From the NCBI GenBank assembly GCA_019925105.1, contig JAHGAU010000009.1, positions 310,001-374,000 of the forward strand: 64,000 bases of DNA, read 5' to 3'. Numbering within the stretch: the stretch's first letter is position 1; each line of letters starts with the position of its first letter. The position numbers and the translations under genes are program-made. Shown piece by piece: positions 44,025-55,360 of the stretch. The notes beneath the pieces are model-generated. The model worked only from the letters and a program-made list of their open reading frames with translations. It did not search any database and was not told where the DNA came from. This stretch comes from Niebla homalea. Lineage: Eukaryota; Ascomycota; Lecanoromycetes; Lecanorales; Ramalinaceae.

Positions 44025-45201
44025 CTAAGCCACCGCCGTGGTCGCGGCAGCAGTGGCCGGTGGCACCACAGCTGCATCCACGCCTCCATCCATGCCCATG
44101 CCTCCTCCATTCGGGGCCTTGGCGGTGCAATCACGCGAGATGTGCCCCGCCACGCCGCATTCGTAGCAGACCTTCCCGGCCTGGTTGAGGCTGCCGCCGT
44201 TGGGGGCGGAGCAATCACGAGAAATGTGTCCCTGTAATGTGGGTTGGTGGTTTGAAATCAGCCCTCGCTATCCTAGCAACCGGATATCCTCCATCAGCCT
44301 GTTGTTGAAGCGTGGGGAAGACTCACAAGCTTGCCGCACGCATAGCACTTGATGGCCTGAGCCTGGCAATCGCGGGCGAAATGGTTGGGCCCCCCACATT
44401 TGTAGCATGTGGCTGGACGGCCGCCACTGACGAAGGGTCCTCCTCCGCCTGCTCCTCCTGGGAATCCGCCTCGGAAACCACCAGGACCGCTGAAATTGCC
44501 GCGCGGGGCGAAGGCGCCACGGCCCATGGGGGCCGAGGGGACGCCTTGGAAGTTGGTGTTGTTGTTCATGCAGGCACGCTGGAAGAGGTAGCAGTGAGTG
44601 ATTGCTGTGCAAAGAGAGGGGGATGGTGGAGGGGTGGGGGTTTAGCGTATGCGTACCGCTAGATGCCCAAGCTGGCCGCATGAGTAGCAGCGACCGTTGC
44701 CTGTGCCTGCACCGCTGATGCGAAGGGTGGGGCAGTCAGCTTGGACGTGGCCAAGGCCTTGACAGTGGTAGCATTGCTTTGCTGCGAGGCCTAAGGTATT
44801 AGCTTTGTGTTATGTATTCTTTCGGGGGAAAGAAAGGGGGGCCTCGGATATGTGAAGCCTTTCGAGGGTACATGCGTACTTTCGGTGGTTCGCGGATGTG
44901 GGCATCCGTTGGACTCATGCCCTTCAAGGAGTATCAGTATTGTATATTCAATCTCCCACTTCTGCTGGGACGAGATTTATCCACGCACCCGGTTGCTTGC
45001 CTGGTCAATCAAGTTAGCTTGGAGCGAAGGATGACAGATGCATAGAGACTCACAATTATAGCAGAGCCTCTCCGACGAAGAGCAGACCTCTAGGCGACGT
45101 AAGTAAGGATCTTTCTTGACCTGGCCGTGTGTCTCGAACTGACCTGCATAGTGGCCTACGTTGCCGCATTTGTAGCACGCACGACGTTGTAGCGACGACA
45201 T
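44025..45201 (-). CDS. GIS2: Seven-zinc-knuckle nucleic-acid-binding protein, Gis2/CNBP/Byr3 type
   Basis: Seven exons: 45201-45144, 45089-45054, 45000-44989, 44921-44880, 44790-44657, 44578-44327 and 44231-44025 (741 nt, 246 aa). The spliced protein holds seven CCHC knuckles: CYKCGNVGHYAEVC, CYNCKQPGHESNGC, CYHCQGLGHVQADC, CYSCGQLGHLARAC, CYKCGGPNHFARDC, CYACGKLGHISRDC and CYECGVAGHISRDC. Knuckles 1, 2, 4 and 6 are each split by an intron, so the match is strong proof of the splice sites. Exon 3 is a micro-exon of only 12 nt. An RG/GGF-rich segment (GFRGGFPGGAGGGG) separates knuckles 4 and 5. Yeast Gis2 binds RNA and acts in translation and stress granules; human CNBP is its counterpart. The C-terminus is Ala/Val/Thr-rich and lacks structure. 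Confidence 0.93.
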
Positions 45202-45905
45202 TCCTAGTACGTACTGCTCCATTAGCATTTCCATTGCTCTTTGCCTGAAGGAGATGTCCGGTGGTCTTTGCTTGAAGAGAAGTTCTGGCGAGGACGAGAT
45301 GATGGTCGGTGCTATTGCTGCTGTGCAACACTGCAAGTATGACACCAGATTGAGGCAGACTAGCCCAACACACTTGACGAAGAACATCTCGGAGGATGAG
45401 GAGTGCCTGTACCTCTTGACTGCTTTCCTACACGCCTTCCTACTGATTATGCCTTCCTGAATTAGGGTGCCCCGTCAGCGCTCTTGCCCTTACGCACACC
45501 AGTGTGAGGCCAGTGGTCGCACCCGATGATAATATCTCTCTCCGTCCTCTGTCCTTCTTCCTGACCCTCCTAAACACCACACCACACAGTCCAGCAGGAA
45601 CGATACTAGTTGTGGCCTTCCCTGGGAGATGTTTGAACGAGGAAGAAGTAGCCGGGCTGAGGAACATGCAAGAGAACTGCGCCGCAGGTTTGGCGCCTTG
45701 CCGGGTTAGGAAAGGTTACGCCATTGTGGAAAGGTTTTTTGTCATAGTAAGTAAGCCATCCAAAGCCATGTGGTTTTGGAATTGTAATTTCAAGACATTA
45801 TGCTACAATTTGCTGGACTCTACAGGTCAATGGTGGTCTTCCGCGCTGTATTGAATGGTCGTGAGGTCGTTGAGCAGCGCTGGAGAGTCGAACACATTTG
45901 CCGCT
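45202..45905. other. Intergenic between GIS2 promoter and UAP1 3' end
   Basis: About 700 bp, no gene seen. An open 136-codon minus frame overlapping GIS2 exon 1 reaches upstream Met codons, but they would only add an unsupported N-terminus. Confidence 0.45.
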
Positions 45906-47505
45906 TTATTTCCCTTCTTCTTTCTCGATGACTGCTGGGGCTTTGATAGTCCTGCCATTCAAAAAATCCAGGCCTTCGCCTCCCTGGGATCACATCAGCT
46001 TATTCAGACCAAAGCATTTTTTAAAAGTGACGTACGTAGCTTATGAGCGGTGAAACCTCCACTCCAGGTGCATCAGAGCCGCCTTCGCTCTCTATGGACC
46101 CTCCGCAGTTTTTCACCCATCTCTCGCCTTGTTGCATGATGTCCTTCTTACTTGTATCTGGATCGTCTTCACCTGTGCCTTTTGCATTTTTCAGTGGCGA
46201 GAATTCGTCTTCACGCTTCACTTCCATGGACGCGAACTTCTCCAGATCCAACATTGGAAATACATCGAAGACGAACTGCTCCAATTTTATGCCATTCGGT
46301 TTGTCAGGCTTGATCTGCTCTCCTTTCTCTGTGTCGATACATGGTATCTTTTTCTTCGCAACGTGATGTGGCAATTTGTGCGACCATTCTTCTATTGTCT
46401 CAAGAAATCTGAAAGAGTAGTAGTGGTTCACAATGTTGGCTGCTCGGAATTTGAGGATATCAGGCTGCTTGGGATCTTTGGCCTCTGCTGTGGCTTCGTC
46501 GATCTCCGAATATTCGACAACATCAGGCTTGCCGTTCTTCAGCAGGATCAGACCGACAGACTCTTTGGCGCTCCGTTTTCTCACTACCTTTGTGGCAATG
46601 TCGACATCCTTTGCTGCCGCAAAGCCGAGGAACACAGGATCTGCCACCTTGACCAGACAGTTGTCAACACAGTATGCATGGATGTGCTTAATCCCGCGCT
46701 TCCTCATGTCAGTCCGGACATTGGAGGTGAGGAGCGCCTGGTAGATACCACCGTTGCCATCTGGGGCGACTGCCACTTTCGATTTACTTTCCATCATGAT
46801 TTTTCCTTGATTCGAGATGCACGGTAGAATGCCTTGCTCAAAGATTACAACATCGTCCTTGGAAAGTCCAAAGAATTTGTGCTCCTCAAAGAATTTCTCG
46901 GTCGGTCCCCTGGTCGGTCCACTGGTCATGACGTACCAAGGGATGACAACATTCTTTTTGCCGCTCTTCTTTTCAGCGAGCTGTTGTACCTTCAATATGC
47001 GCTCGGCTTGAATCTGAAAGAGGGACTTCTGGCTCGGCAAGCCGATATTGAAGCAACCTTTGGGGGCTGCGCTACCAAGCCGGGTTCCTTGGCCACCTGC
47101 CATGAGGACAACGGCAACTTGGCCCTCAGCAACCAGATCAAGGCCAGATTGATACCATTCCTCGATATCCTCTGACTTTGAATCGAGAATGGAGGCTGTA
47201 GCAGAATCCGGTAACGGCTCGAGCTTTGTCTCCTCCTTGCTGTCATCGTTGTCAGGAGGATTCAATGCTTTCTCCGTGATTTGATTGATGTGACTGGGGT
47301 CTATGCTAGTAAGTCGATTGTAGAGCTCTTCTTTCTCCGCGGTGTGAAGCTCATCGTAGAACGAGAATACCTGGTCCTGACCAGCTTTGGAGTACTTCTC
47401 TCGTAGTTCTTTGAGCTCTTCTTCAGTGGGCTCTTTGGGTGGGGGCCCCTCGTCCTTTGAACCAAGATTGAGCTTGTCAAGAATTTTGTTCATAGTGGTA
47501 GCCAT
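45906..47505 (-). CDS. UAP1: UDP-N-acetylglucosamine pyrophosphorylase
   Basis: Exons 47505-46036 and 45983-45906 give 515 aa; the small 3' exon is found by splicing [24 protein letters not shown], matching the family's C-terminus. The start [12 protein letters not shown] is used; the frame extends upstream but without support. The nucleotide-binding motif [11 protein letters not shown] sits at 134-144, followed by [17 protein letters not shown] (uridine/GlcNAc site), the YVMTSGPT segment, [27 protein letters not shown] and VEYSEID. The enzyme joins UTP and GlcNAc-1-phosphate to make UDP-GlcNAc, the substrate for chitin synthesis, N-glycosylation and GPI anchors (yeast Qri1/Uap1). Cytosolic. 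All core motifs intact. Confidence 0.95.
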
Positions 47506-47802
47506 TATAGTGGAGATGAGACTCAACAATTGATCGAGGACTGAGAAAGAATGCGAGTTCCACTGAAGGTCTAGCAGGGTTTCATGTACATCCGTAAGCC
47601 GAATGCAGCACCAGGGATACATTTGTCTGCATTGCGGGGCTGTGGAGGGGGCCGGAATATTCCGCTTCTATTTTCTCCCCCCAAGCCCCCTTAATGCGGG
47701 ATCGATTCATTCGAGCTGAAAGGGTTGCTGTTTCAGCGCAAGCTGGAATACGTTTACTGTGTTTGGGTCAGACTTTCGTTGACTGTTATGTCATCAACTT
47801 TG

Positions 47803-48832
47803 CTACGAGAAATGTCTGTGACTGCCCATCCTTCTATCATCGTAACGTTCACGCGAGTCCTCCCTGCCTTTCGGGTGCCTACGCTGTTGATCAGAATGTC
47901 TCTTTCGATAGTCCCTGCTACTATGTAACCTCCTACTTCCCCTGTCATCACGCCGTCGCTCCCCGCTTCTGCTCCTGCTTCGTCGTCGCCGTTCTTCCCT
48001 CGGCGGCGTTGAGCGTCGATATGAGGTGCGGTAAGGTGGGCTGCGACTTCGCCTTCGATTCCCACTTTTCAGGCCATGATTGTCCTCGCGCTCCGTCTGA
48101 AGCTGTTTCTTTTCAAAAACCATGTTGTACCCATTCGAAGAATCTTGCTTGTCTTCCCTCGGCTCCATTTTTCGATATTGTCGTTTCCTTTCGAGTTCTG
48201 CAACACCACCAAAGCCCCCACCTCGCTGTTGTCGTTTCGCATTTGTCTTGGTTCGCCACACATCAGCGACACGGGAGACCTGTTGTTCATCAGCGTAGCC
48301 TTATAAGACCTGAACGTGAGTGCCTACACTTTGCGAGAAGTCGACGTGGATGCGGTGGTCGTCTATCAAGACCCCAGGCATCTTAAAATACGCCTGCTCG
48401 CAATCCTTCTGGTTCTCGTATTCGATGAAAGCATATTGAAGGCTGTCGCCCGTTCTTTTGTCCCTGATCACCTCACAGGACACGATCGGCCCAAAACGAC
48501 TGAAAATGAGATGAAGGTCTTCATCTGTAAACCATCATTTTAGCATGAGACGAGGAGTTGTGTGAAGGCGGATGATGCTGACCTTCTGTAACCGGATTAA
48601 GTTTGCATACAAAAAGAACGTTCTCAGGGGGTTTGACCTCTGCGTAGGGAAGATCTCCAACAATTTCAAGTGTCAGAGCTTGCGCCCGAGCTTCCCTTTC
48701 ACGTCGGAGCCGTTCTCGTTCTGCCTCCTCAGCTTCTAGATCAGCCTCCTCTGGCTCTCCAGCATCAGCCGAAACCACTGCTTCTACATCTTGCAGCGCT
48801 TCTTCTTTGCTCTGTTCCGAGGCGACGTCCAT
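47803..48832 (-). CDS. PPIL4-type RRM protein lacking the cyclophilin domain
   Basis: Exons 48832-48583, 48524-48328 and 48279-47803 give 307 aa. An acidic/charged helix (residues 1-50) precedes [33 protein letters not shown] and an RRM at about 70-148, including [20 protein letters not shown] and [35 protein letters not shown] segment and an Arg/Ser-rich tail follow. This string is diagnostic for the RRM half of PPIL4/Cyp6, which normally carries an N-terminal peptidyl-prolyl isomerase domain of about 170 residues. No such domain is encoded upstream: the 700 bases 5' of the start lack cyclophilin motifs in any frame, and the only in-frame path meets a stop. The protein should still bind RNA and join spliceosome-related complexes, but without isomerase activity. 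Confidence 0.8.
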
Positions 48833-49922
48833 CGTCACTGCAGCATTATGCAGTAGGATGTCTAGTCATAGGGACGTACCTTGCTCGTCTCATACTAAAT
48901 TTGAGTTCTGATTCTCGGGCCGGACAAACACCCGAGCGCTTGACCCAACCGACTGGATCCCTGCATCTTGCTGTTGTGTTGAGACTTCTCTGCCACGCAG
49001 GAAGACAAGATCAGGAGTTTGATAGAATGTACTCTTGCTTCGGGTGCGTCGCGCTCCCTCTAAGTCTGGTATGTACATGACTGCATTCCGGAGTCGAGTG
49101 CATGGCCATTCCCCTCGGTCTGAATTGAACAGACCCCAACGACTCTGGAGCTTGAAAAGACACGCACGTATTCACCCACCCACTGGATCACTAGAAGAGA
49201 CCTAAGGCTCAGCTAATTCCACCGAGATGCCCTTCTCTTCCCTACCTACTGACTCAGGCTCCTGTTGACTTTCATCGGGGCCTTATGCATGGCGAAAACT
49301 GTTGTCGAAGTGCAATGTCCCTCTATCTTAGCGTGGTTTTTCGTGATTAACGATCATCTCACGTTCGATTCACCTTTTTCTTCGCTCTCTACTACCGAAG
49401 CTGAGCGTTCTCTCTCTACAGCGAAGGCCGGTGCCCTCCGACAATCAGCGGGGCTCGCATTAGGCCATACAGTTCTCAAAGCCGCCTTCCGAGAACTATC
49501 TGGATACAGTTCCAGGATAGGATGACTTCGTTTGATGAGACGGTAGGTGCGTCTCAGGCTTCCGGCCATTGGGTCACACTGCAGCCAGCCCAGACCACCG
49601 CGCGCCTCCTTTACGCATTAACGCACAGGCTTTTTTATAGCCTCATCAATGCCATTTGATAATACCGAGACCGAAAAATTGAGCCTATGATGGCCGAAGG
49701 TGATTGAAAACTTGACAGTCTTGCATCCAATGACTACTATTGACAGGCTGTATAGCCTGCTGGACACATCATCTGCCTATGTCCCACATGTGACTGTGGT
49801 TCTCCACTCAACAATTATGACCAGGATGAACAGCTTCCACGGTTTGTGAGTGGTTATTACCCATGCCTGCAGCTCATGCATAGCTCCCTTTCCTAACAGC
49901 GCCCTTGCGGTATGAGTCAAGG
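48833..49922. other. Upstream region of the RRM gene, no supported gene
   Basis: A good splice pair (gtacgt at about 48881, ctgcag just before the 5' end of the RRM frame) suggests a 5'-leader intron upstream of the start codon. A 71-codon minus frame at 49354-49569 (Arg- and Ser-rich) and a 62-codon frame at 48890-49078 show no family match. Confidence 0.4.
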
Positions 49923-50603
49923 CTAGTCAGAAATTAATTGGATTTCACTTCGTGACCACATTATGCCGTGAGGGTACCAGTGCCTTATTCTTCCGGGTGA
50001 AGTCTTGTGGAGATCGATCTTCAGCCCTCTTAGTCTCAGACCCAGGGATGTGGTACAGGTGAAGTTAGTTTGCTCACCTAGACCCCAGACGAAAATGCCT
50101 TGGGCACTGTGCTGCACGAGGGTCTTCGTGTAAGTCGAATTTAGCAATTTGGCCGTTGGTGCTACACGCTTGAATCCCAAAGACCATGTACGCTTCACTC
50201 TGGCAATGATTTTCTCTTCCCAGACTAGATTCTCACAGGGGCAGAATTGAACATAATGGCACAGACTCTTGGCTTGTAGCCAGCCAATTTTGTGATTCTC
50301 GCAATCTTCCCATTCTAGACATTGGGTTGATTGCATTACACCCATAGTTTGATTGTTTGAAAAATGAAGACTCAACATGGAAGCGACCGGGAATATGATC
50401 CGACAAAGCCTGCGTACGCCGTGGATGATCTCCTTCCAAATAGCTCCTGGGCAAAGTGTAAATTCCTTGGGTGCTTTCTCCGGCGTGCGGTCGTGCAGAC
50501 GCCATGGGTACGTGCAGATACTCGCTTGATTGCCTGACCAGGGTCCCGTTTTAGCTCTAAAATTCAGGCAGTAAACGCCTAAAGACACGAGTGCATAGTG
50601 CAT
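49923..50603 (-). CDS. Orphan ORF, hypothetical
   Basis: An uninterrupted 226-codon frame from the ATG at 50603 (MHYALVSLGVYCLNFRAK). In DNA of this composition a frame of this length is uncommon by chance but not impossible. It contains 9 Cys, several in pairs or clusters (CLEWEDC, CPC), and no clear signal peptide or membrane span. No introns, no recognisable motif, and codon use is not strongly biased. It may be a lineage-specific gene, a young or decayed gene, or chance. Confidence 0.3.
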   Translation of the reverse strand: MHYALVSLGVYCLNFRAKTGPWSGNQASICTYPWRLHDRTPEKAPKEFTLCPGAIWKEIIHGVRRLCRIIFPVASMLSLHFSNNQTMGVMQSTQCLEWEDCENHKIGWLQAKSLCHYVQFCPCENLVWEEKIIARVKRTWSLGFKRVAPTAKLLNSTYTKTLVQHSAQGIFVWGLGEQTNFTCTTSLGLRLRGLKIDLHKTSPGRIRHWYPHGIMWSRSEIQLISD

Positions 50604-51084
50604 GGCGTGAAGATTCACATCCGTTCAGTCTCAAGTTCTGAACCACCAAGGTAGACGTTATTGCAAGGTCTTGTCTTCATTAACAGAAAACCCAGTCTAT
50701 CCGAATGTGTCCCGGATATCAAGATTTTTTTCTGACCTGCCCATTGCACTCCACGCCCTGCTTCCTGATCCTCACCCCTACACCCCCTTTTTGACCGCCT
50801 CTGCACGCCATTGTGACTGTCAACACACAAGTCTAATGTCAGTTGGCGAGCCGCTTCAGCTTGCCGCAGGGCAAAGTGACCCCATTTGGATAAAGTGGAG
50901 GCCACGCATGTTTCATGATCACATATTCCTGTGAGCGGTCAAGATGACGAATACCAATCGACGGGTAAGGTACGGGCCTGTTCTTTCCAGACGTCATCAC
51001 TTCAGGGGCAATATACGAAGGTTGCAGCGGCTTCATCATCAAGCTGCTCCTCGTACGTTTTCTCTAGATCCACTTCCCAACAGC

Positions 51085-52418
51085 ATGCCTAACGATAACG
51101 TTGAAGGTGAAGAGGGTAGGAGAAGACAGCGAAATGCACTCGCCGTAAGTTACAATAGGCTCCCATCCCCCAAGGGACAAGAACAATTCTGAGGGCGATA
51201 CAGTGTGGTCGGTGTCGCCAGAGGAAGATAAAATGTGAAAACGAAGACGGCAGTGGTTGTCAGGCATGTCGAAACGCCGGTCAGGCCAAGTGCAATTACC
51301 GCAGAGTACAATCAGAGGATATCGACCCCAGAGCTTATTTGGAAATAATCGGTGTCCCGCCACAGGTCAACTCGCGAGAAATCCACGAGATCGAGTCCTT
51401 TTCTCCGACTTCTACTGTATCTCCAAATCACTGGAACCCAGCCCTTGGAGCAACTTCCGACAGATCAGCGAGTATGATCCCCATGCGAAGCGACCCCAGT
51501 CAGTACTCCATGTCAACTGCAGGCCAGTCAGCTCAGTTTTCGCCCAATACCCTTCTGTATTCGAATGACCAGGCTCAATACAGCAGTCTTGAAGGCGCTG
51601 AGTGTGGCCAAGGACGCCTATCCTCCCGACTTATGCACAATAGCCGTGGTAGCATCGATCAGGCAGGTAATGCTGGCTTCCCTCAACTAGCAAGTACGCG
51701 CAATTCTAGCTTGACTGGATCACCCCTTTCCAGTCAGGTATCAGAAAGCTCATGCTTCACATCAGATAGTAATTCTGCAATGTCGGAAGGCCTCACGGCT
51801 TGGCCACCTCAACCCCCCTATACATCATACTCGTCTGACAGCACTACATACTATTCTGGGATGTCACCAGCTGTCCGCCACCTGCCGCAGCCATCCAGTA
51901 CCAGCAGCTTTGGACCGAGGAACTCCATGTCAGCTCTCGATGGCATCCCTCGTCACCAAGATCAGTTTCTTTACGATGAGACTTATGACTTGGGTAGAAT
52001 GCTTCCTGAAGGTGGCCATCACTCTGCGGATGCAGTCACTCAACGAAACCCAAATACCCCCTTCTCACCAGAGATTCACCGAAATTCGATTCATAGCACA
52101 GCTGTCCAGAGCGAAGCTGTCACCAGAGCTAGTCGGGCTGGAACCTATCTCGCTCCTGCAAGAGAAAGTCAGCAGACCTATGGCCTCGACAACTCTATCA
52201 ACGCACCCTCAACCTACCTTACCACATCAAGCCAGGCTGTGCCACACACCCGTTTTCCCAATGCTGCACTAGGCTGGGAATTTTGGAATCCTCGGAACAC
52301 GCCCATCAATGAAGGCCCGGATGGGGGCCGTGTGACGCATCGCCAAGGGCATAGGCAATTTAAGAATATCCAAGCTCGTCCGCGAAGACCAGAATCGTCG
52401 GAGGGCAATCCCAATTAA
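51085..52418 (+). CDS. Zn2Cys6 transcription factor
   Basis: Exons 51085-51144 and 51204-52418 give 424 aa; the 59-nt intron (gtaagt..atacag) falls directly before the finger, as is common in this class. The start MPNDNVEGEEGRRRQRNALA is chosen; an in-frame ATG at 50944 could add 47 residues. The binuclear cluster is C21-x2-C24-x6-C31-x7-C39-x2-C42-x7-C50 (CGRCRQRKIKC...GCQAC...KC), with the conserved basic RQRKIK. A Ser/Tyr/Pro/Gln-rich region of more than 300 residues follows, with no fungal-specific TF (MHR) domain recognised. Probably a nuclear DNA-binding regulator; target genes unknown. The flanking genes give no pathway hint. Confidence 0.88.
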
Positions 52419-52877
52419 ACCTCTGACTCAGATAGGGACGTGGAACATTTCTTTGAAGCGACTTCTCAGCTCTCCGTGCTCTGGCACACAATACCTTGTG
52501 GATAGATTGGCAAGGGCTCATAATTCAAAGATCTCGGTTCACTGTTGGTACGGTCGATTACTTCGCCATATGTTACGGATCAATCTTTCTCTTCAACGCG
52601 CTAGCGCTCATCTGGGTGCGAGGCCTGTAGATAGACTTTATTGAATACGGGAGGTGAAAAGAATGAACAGTCATGCATTGGGGACGGACTTCTCGAGCAT
52701 TCATTTTTAGTGACATAATGGGAACTTCAAAATGAGCAGATTCAATACTTGAACCAATTGCTTCTATGCCACTAAAAGACCTTTAGCTGAGCTGGGATCA
52801 GTGACTCAATTGACCTTTCTACGAGCAAGCAGCAAGATGACACCAGCACAGATAGCAACCCTGCACAAGAGCGACCT
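52419..52877. other. Convergent intergenic region
   Basis: 3' regions of the Zn2Cys6 gene (plus) and RPS24 (minus). No gene seen. Confidence 0.5.
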
Positions 52878-53626
52878 CTACTTCTTCTTGTCCTTGGTCG
52901 CCGCCTTGCCCTTTGCCGTCCCTCGCACAGTCTTGGCTCTGTTCTTCCGTTGCTTGCCTGTTCATACACAGTATGATTAGCATGATCGTCTTCACCACTG
53001 TCCCAGAGTCCACCAGCATGGCTTCCGCCACATCACAGTGCCACAAGATTCACAGTAACCCATCATCTGCCTTAACCCTTCTACCTCCCCAGTCCCCATT
53101 CCCCCCCCCCCACCCAATATTACCCCACCCCACCCAGAAACCATGGAGGAAGAGAGGTCACACTCACGTTGCTGCCGACTAGCCTTCTCGATCTTCTTTG
53201 CCATCCCATACCGCACCTGCCGATAATATGGCTCGAACTTCTTCAGACTCTCATTACTGTCATAGATGAGGGCAAAACCCGTGCTCTTGCCGCCACCGTA
53301 CTGTGTTCGAAACCCGAAGCAGGAGACGGTGTCCTTTGAGGATTTGTACAGCTCCGAAAGCTTCTGGCGCATCTCGTCTTTGCTGACGTTGGAGCGGTTG
53401 GGGTGGAGAACGTCGCTGGCTGGGGAGTCAGTGGTGGCTGAACCGTGATTGTAAGAGACGGATTGGAAGGGAAACGGTGGGCTTTTGGGGCGGGTGTGAA
53501 AGGGCAAAGAGAATGAGCGGGAAGAAGGACTTACACGACCATCTGGCTACGGCCCAGGAGGGGGTTGCGGATGAATTTGCGGGTGCGCAGCGTGACGGGC
53601 TGCTCTCGGGCTGAAGGAGTTGCCAT
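52878..53626 (-). CDS. RPS24: Ribosomal protein eS24 (RPS24)
   Basis: Exons 53626-53535, 53415-53168 and 52957-52878 give 139 aa. Typical eS24 sequence: [33 protein letters not shown] at 11-43 (split by intron 1 at MV|V), then [41 protein letters not shown], and a Lys-rich end. Length agrees with the family (about 135). Component of the 40S subunit. Introns of 119 and 210 nt are longer than the window's norm, as often seen in ribosomal protein genes. Divergent from the eEF2 methyltransferase gene, 303 bp between starts. Confidence 0.95.
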
Positions 53627-53929
53627 GATTGCGGTCTAGATAGTCATATGAGCTAAGAAGGTAATATTTACCCGCTGCGACGTTGATACTCACAGGGATG
53701 ATAATGAGGGTTGGGCAATGATTCTCACCTTGAGAGTCGTGATGTCGCCCGCTTTAGTGTGTGGACAAGCGATATCGCGCTAGTCAGGTTAGTGGCCGAG
53801 GAATAGCCGCTAGAATTCTCCCTTTTCCTTGATCAAAACGCGAAGACATCCCATCTTGTCTTGCAAGTCTTCAAAGCACCAGACGTAGTGTGATCAAACC
53901 AGAATTTAAAGTTGCTTTCTGATTCGGTT
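53627..53929. promoter_or_regulatory. Shared promoter, RPS24 / EFM3
   Basis: 303 bp between head-to-head start codons of a ribosomal protein gene and a translation-factor methyltransferase gene. A T/C-rich strand bias is visible near the RPS24 side. No confident individual sites. Confidence 0.45.
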
Positions 53930-55234
53930 ATGACTGGTCATGCAGCCATCGAGCTATTGAGGAGACAGTATCTGCAGTTGATCGATCCCGAGAGGCTCAA
54001 ACTCCCATCCCCAAAGCTACTCAGGCTACCTCCTGTGCAGAAGCAGATCTACTTGTCAATGTTTGATGATGTTGCCATATCTCATGGTCCACCTTTGCGT
54101 TACAGGTTTCGTGTACTCAAGAGGTTGATTCGCGCTATCGAGGACTCAATTCAGGACCCTGAGGAAGATGTAGGCGTCTCTTTATGCACATGCTTCTCTT
54201 TTCCAATCCTTGATACGGATTGATTGAATAACTCTAACTAAAATGTTGCGACTGAAGTATGATCTACACGTAGAATTCACTGATACTCTTTTGATGTTTT
54301 GCAGGAGATTTCAGATGACCTATCTGGGTGTCTGGCCCAGTACATGTCTCAGTCTCTGCCATCTGCAGGCGAGGTCGCTCAGCAGAAAGCTTATGTCACA
54401 TATACAGCACCTGGCTCGGTCCTCAACGACCACAGAGTCACTATCTCAGAATCTCCATCCCTGCTAGCATCATCCGGTACTACCGGATTCCGGACCTGGG
54501 AAGCTGCTCTCCATCTTGCATCCTTCTTGTGTACTCCAGGGCGGCCATACATTACAAACAAGAATGTACTAGAGCTCGGAGCAGGCACTGGACTTTTGTC
54601 TGCCTTGTGCGCAAAATCTCTCGGAGCCAATTATGTTTTGGCAACGGATGGCAGTCATCAGGTCATACAAGACATGAAAGCAAATTTCGCAGTGAGTGAT
54701 CTCTACAGAGGAGATGTTTTGGCGATCAAGCCCCTCCAATGGGGTCATGCATTACTCGGTGGTCCGGCAGACCTCCGACACCAAAATCTCGTCCTTGATA
54801 CGATCATCGGAGCCGACGTGGTATGTGCTATTTATGTGAAATTTGCCCCGGTCAAATATTCATGATCACGTCTGATGGGCGCTGAAACATCGAACTTGTA
54901 GACATATGATTTAAATGTGATGCCTGCGCTTATTGCTACTATGCGAGATCTCTTCGAGATGTATTCTTCCACGAGATTCCTTATCTCAGCAACGATTCGG
55001 AATGAAGAAACTATGGACTGCTTTCTGAAGGCATGTGGTTAGTAGGCTCTGTCTTATACGTCTGTGTCACAGACTTTGATCGTTATAGACACGAACCGAT
55101 TCATCCGAAAGGAGATTGACTTTCCTTTGCAACCCTTTGATGATCAGATGGGCTTCTTCATCACCGGAGAGACACCAATCAAGATCTTCGAGCTGACGGC
55201 TCCGGCGGGTATGCCAGACGCTTTTGCGCTGTGA
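53930..55234 (+). CDS. EFM3: eEF2 lysine methyltransferase (FAM86/Efm3)
   Basis: Exons 53930-54169, 54305-54820, 54902-55037 and 55089-55234 give 345 aa. The start MTGHAAIELLRRQYLQL is the FAM86 N-terminal region (RRQYLQLIDPERLKLP, YRFRVLKRLIRAIEDS). The class I (methyltransferase 16) domain shows TGFRTWEAALHLASFL, motif I NVLELGAGTGLLSALCAK (167-184), ATDGSHQVI and an acidic DTIIGADVTYD, the usual DxxY-like post-IV motif completed by splicing. The end is FELTAPAGMPDAFAL. EEF2KMT/Efm3 trimethylates a lysine of elongation factor 2. Convergent with the lipase gene, 126 bp between stops. Confidence 0.92.
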
Positions 55235-55360
55235 GAGGAGGAGGAGCTTGGGAGATTGGGAATTTGGAGGAGTCGTGACATCCAAGGGCGTATTGAATGT
55301 ACAGTTTTAGCCTTGGAAGTGTACAGACACTTTCTGTCTAGATCAGATCTGCCTCCACTA

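Noticed and set aside
47694..48386. 230-codon plus-strand frame
   Set aside because: Antisense shadow of the Arg/Ser-rich tail of the RRM gene on the minus strand.
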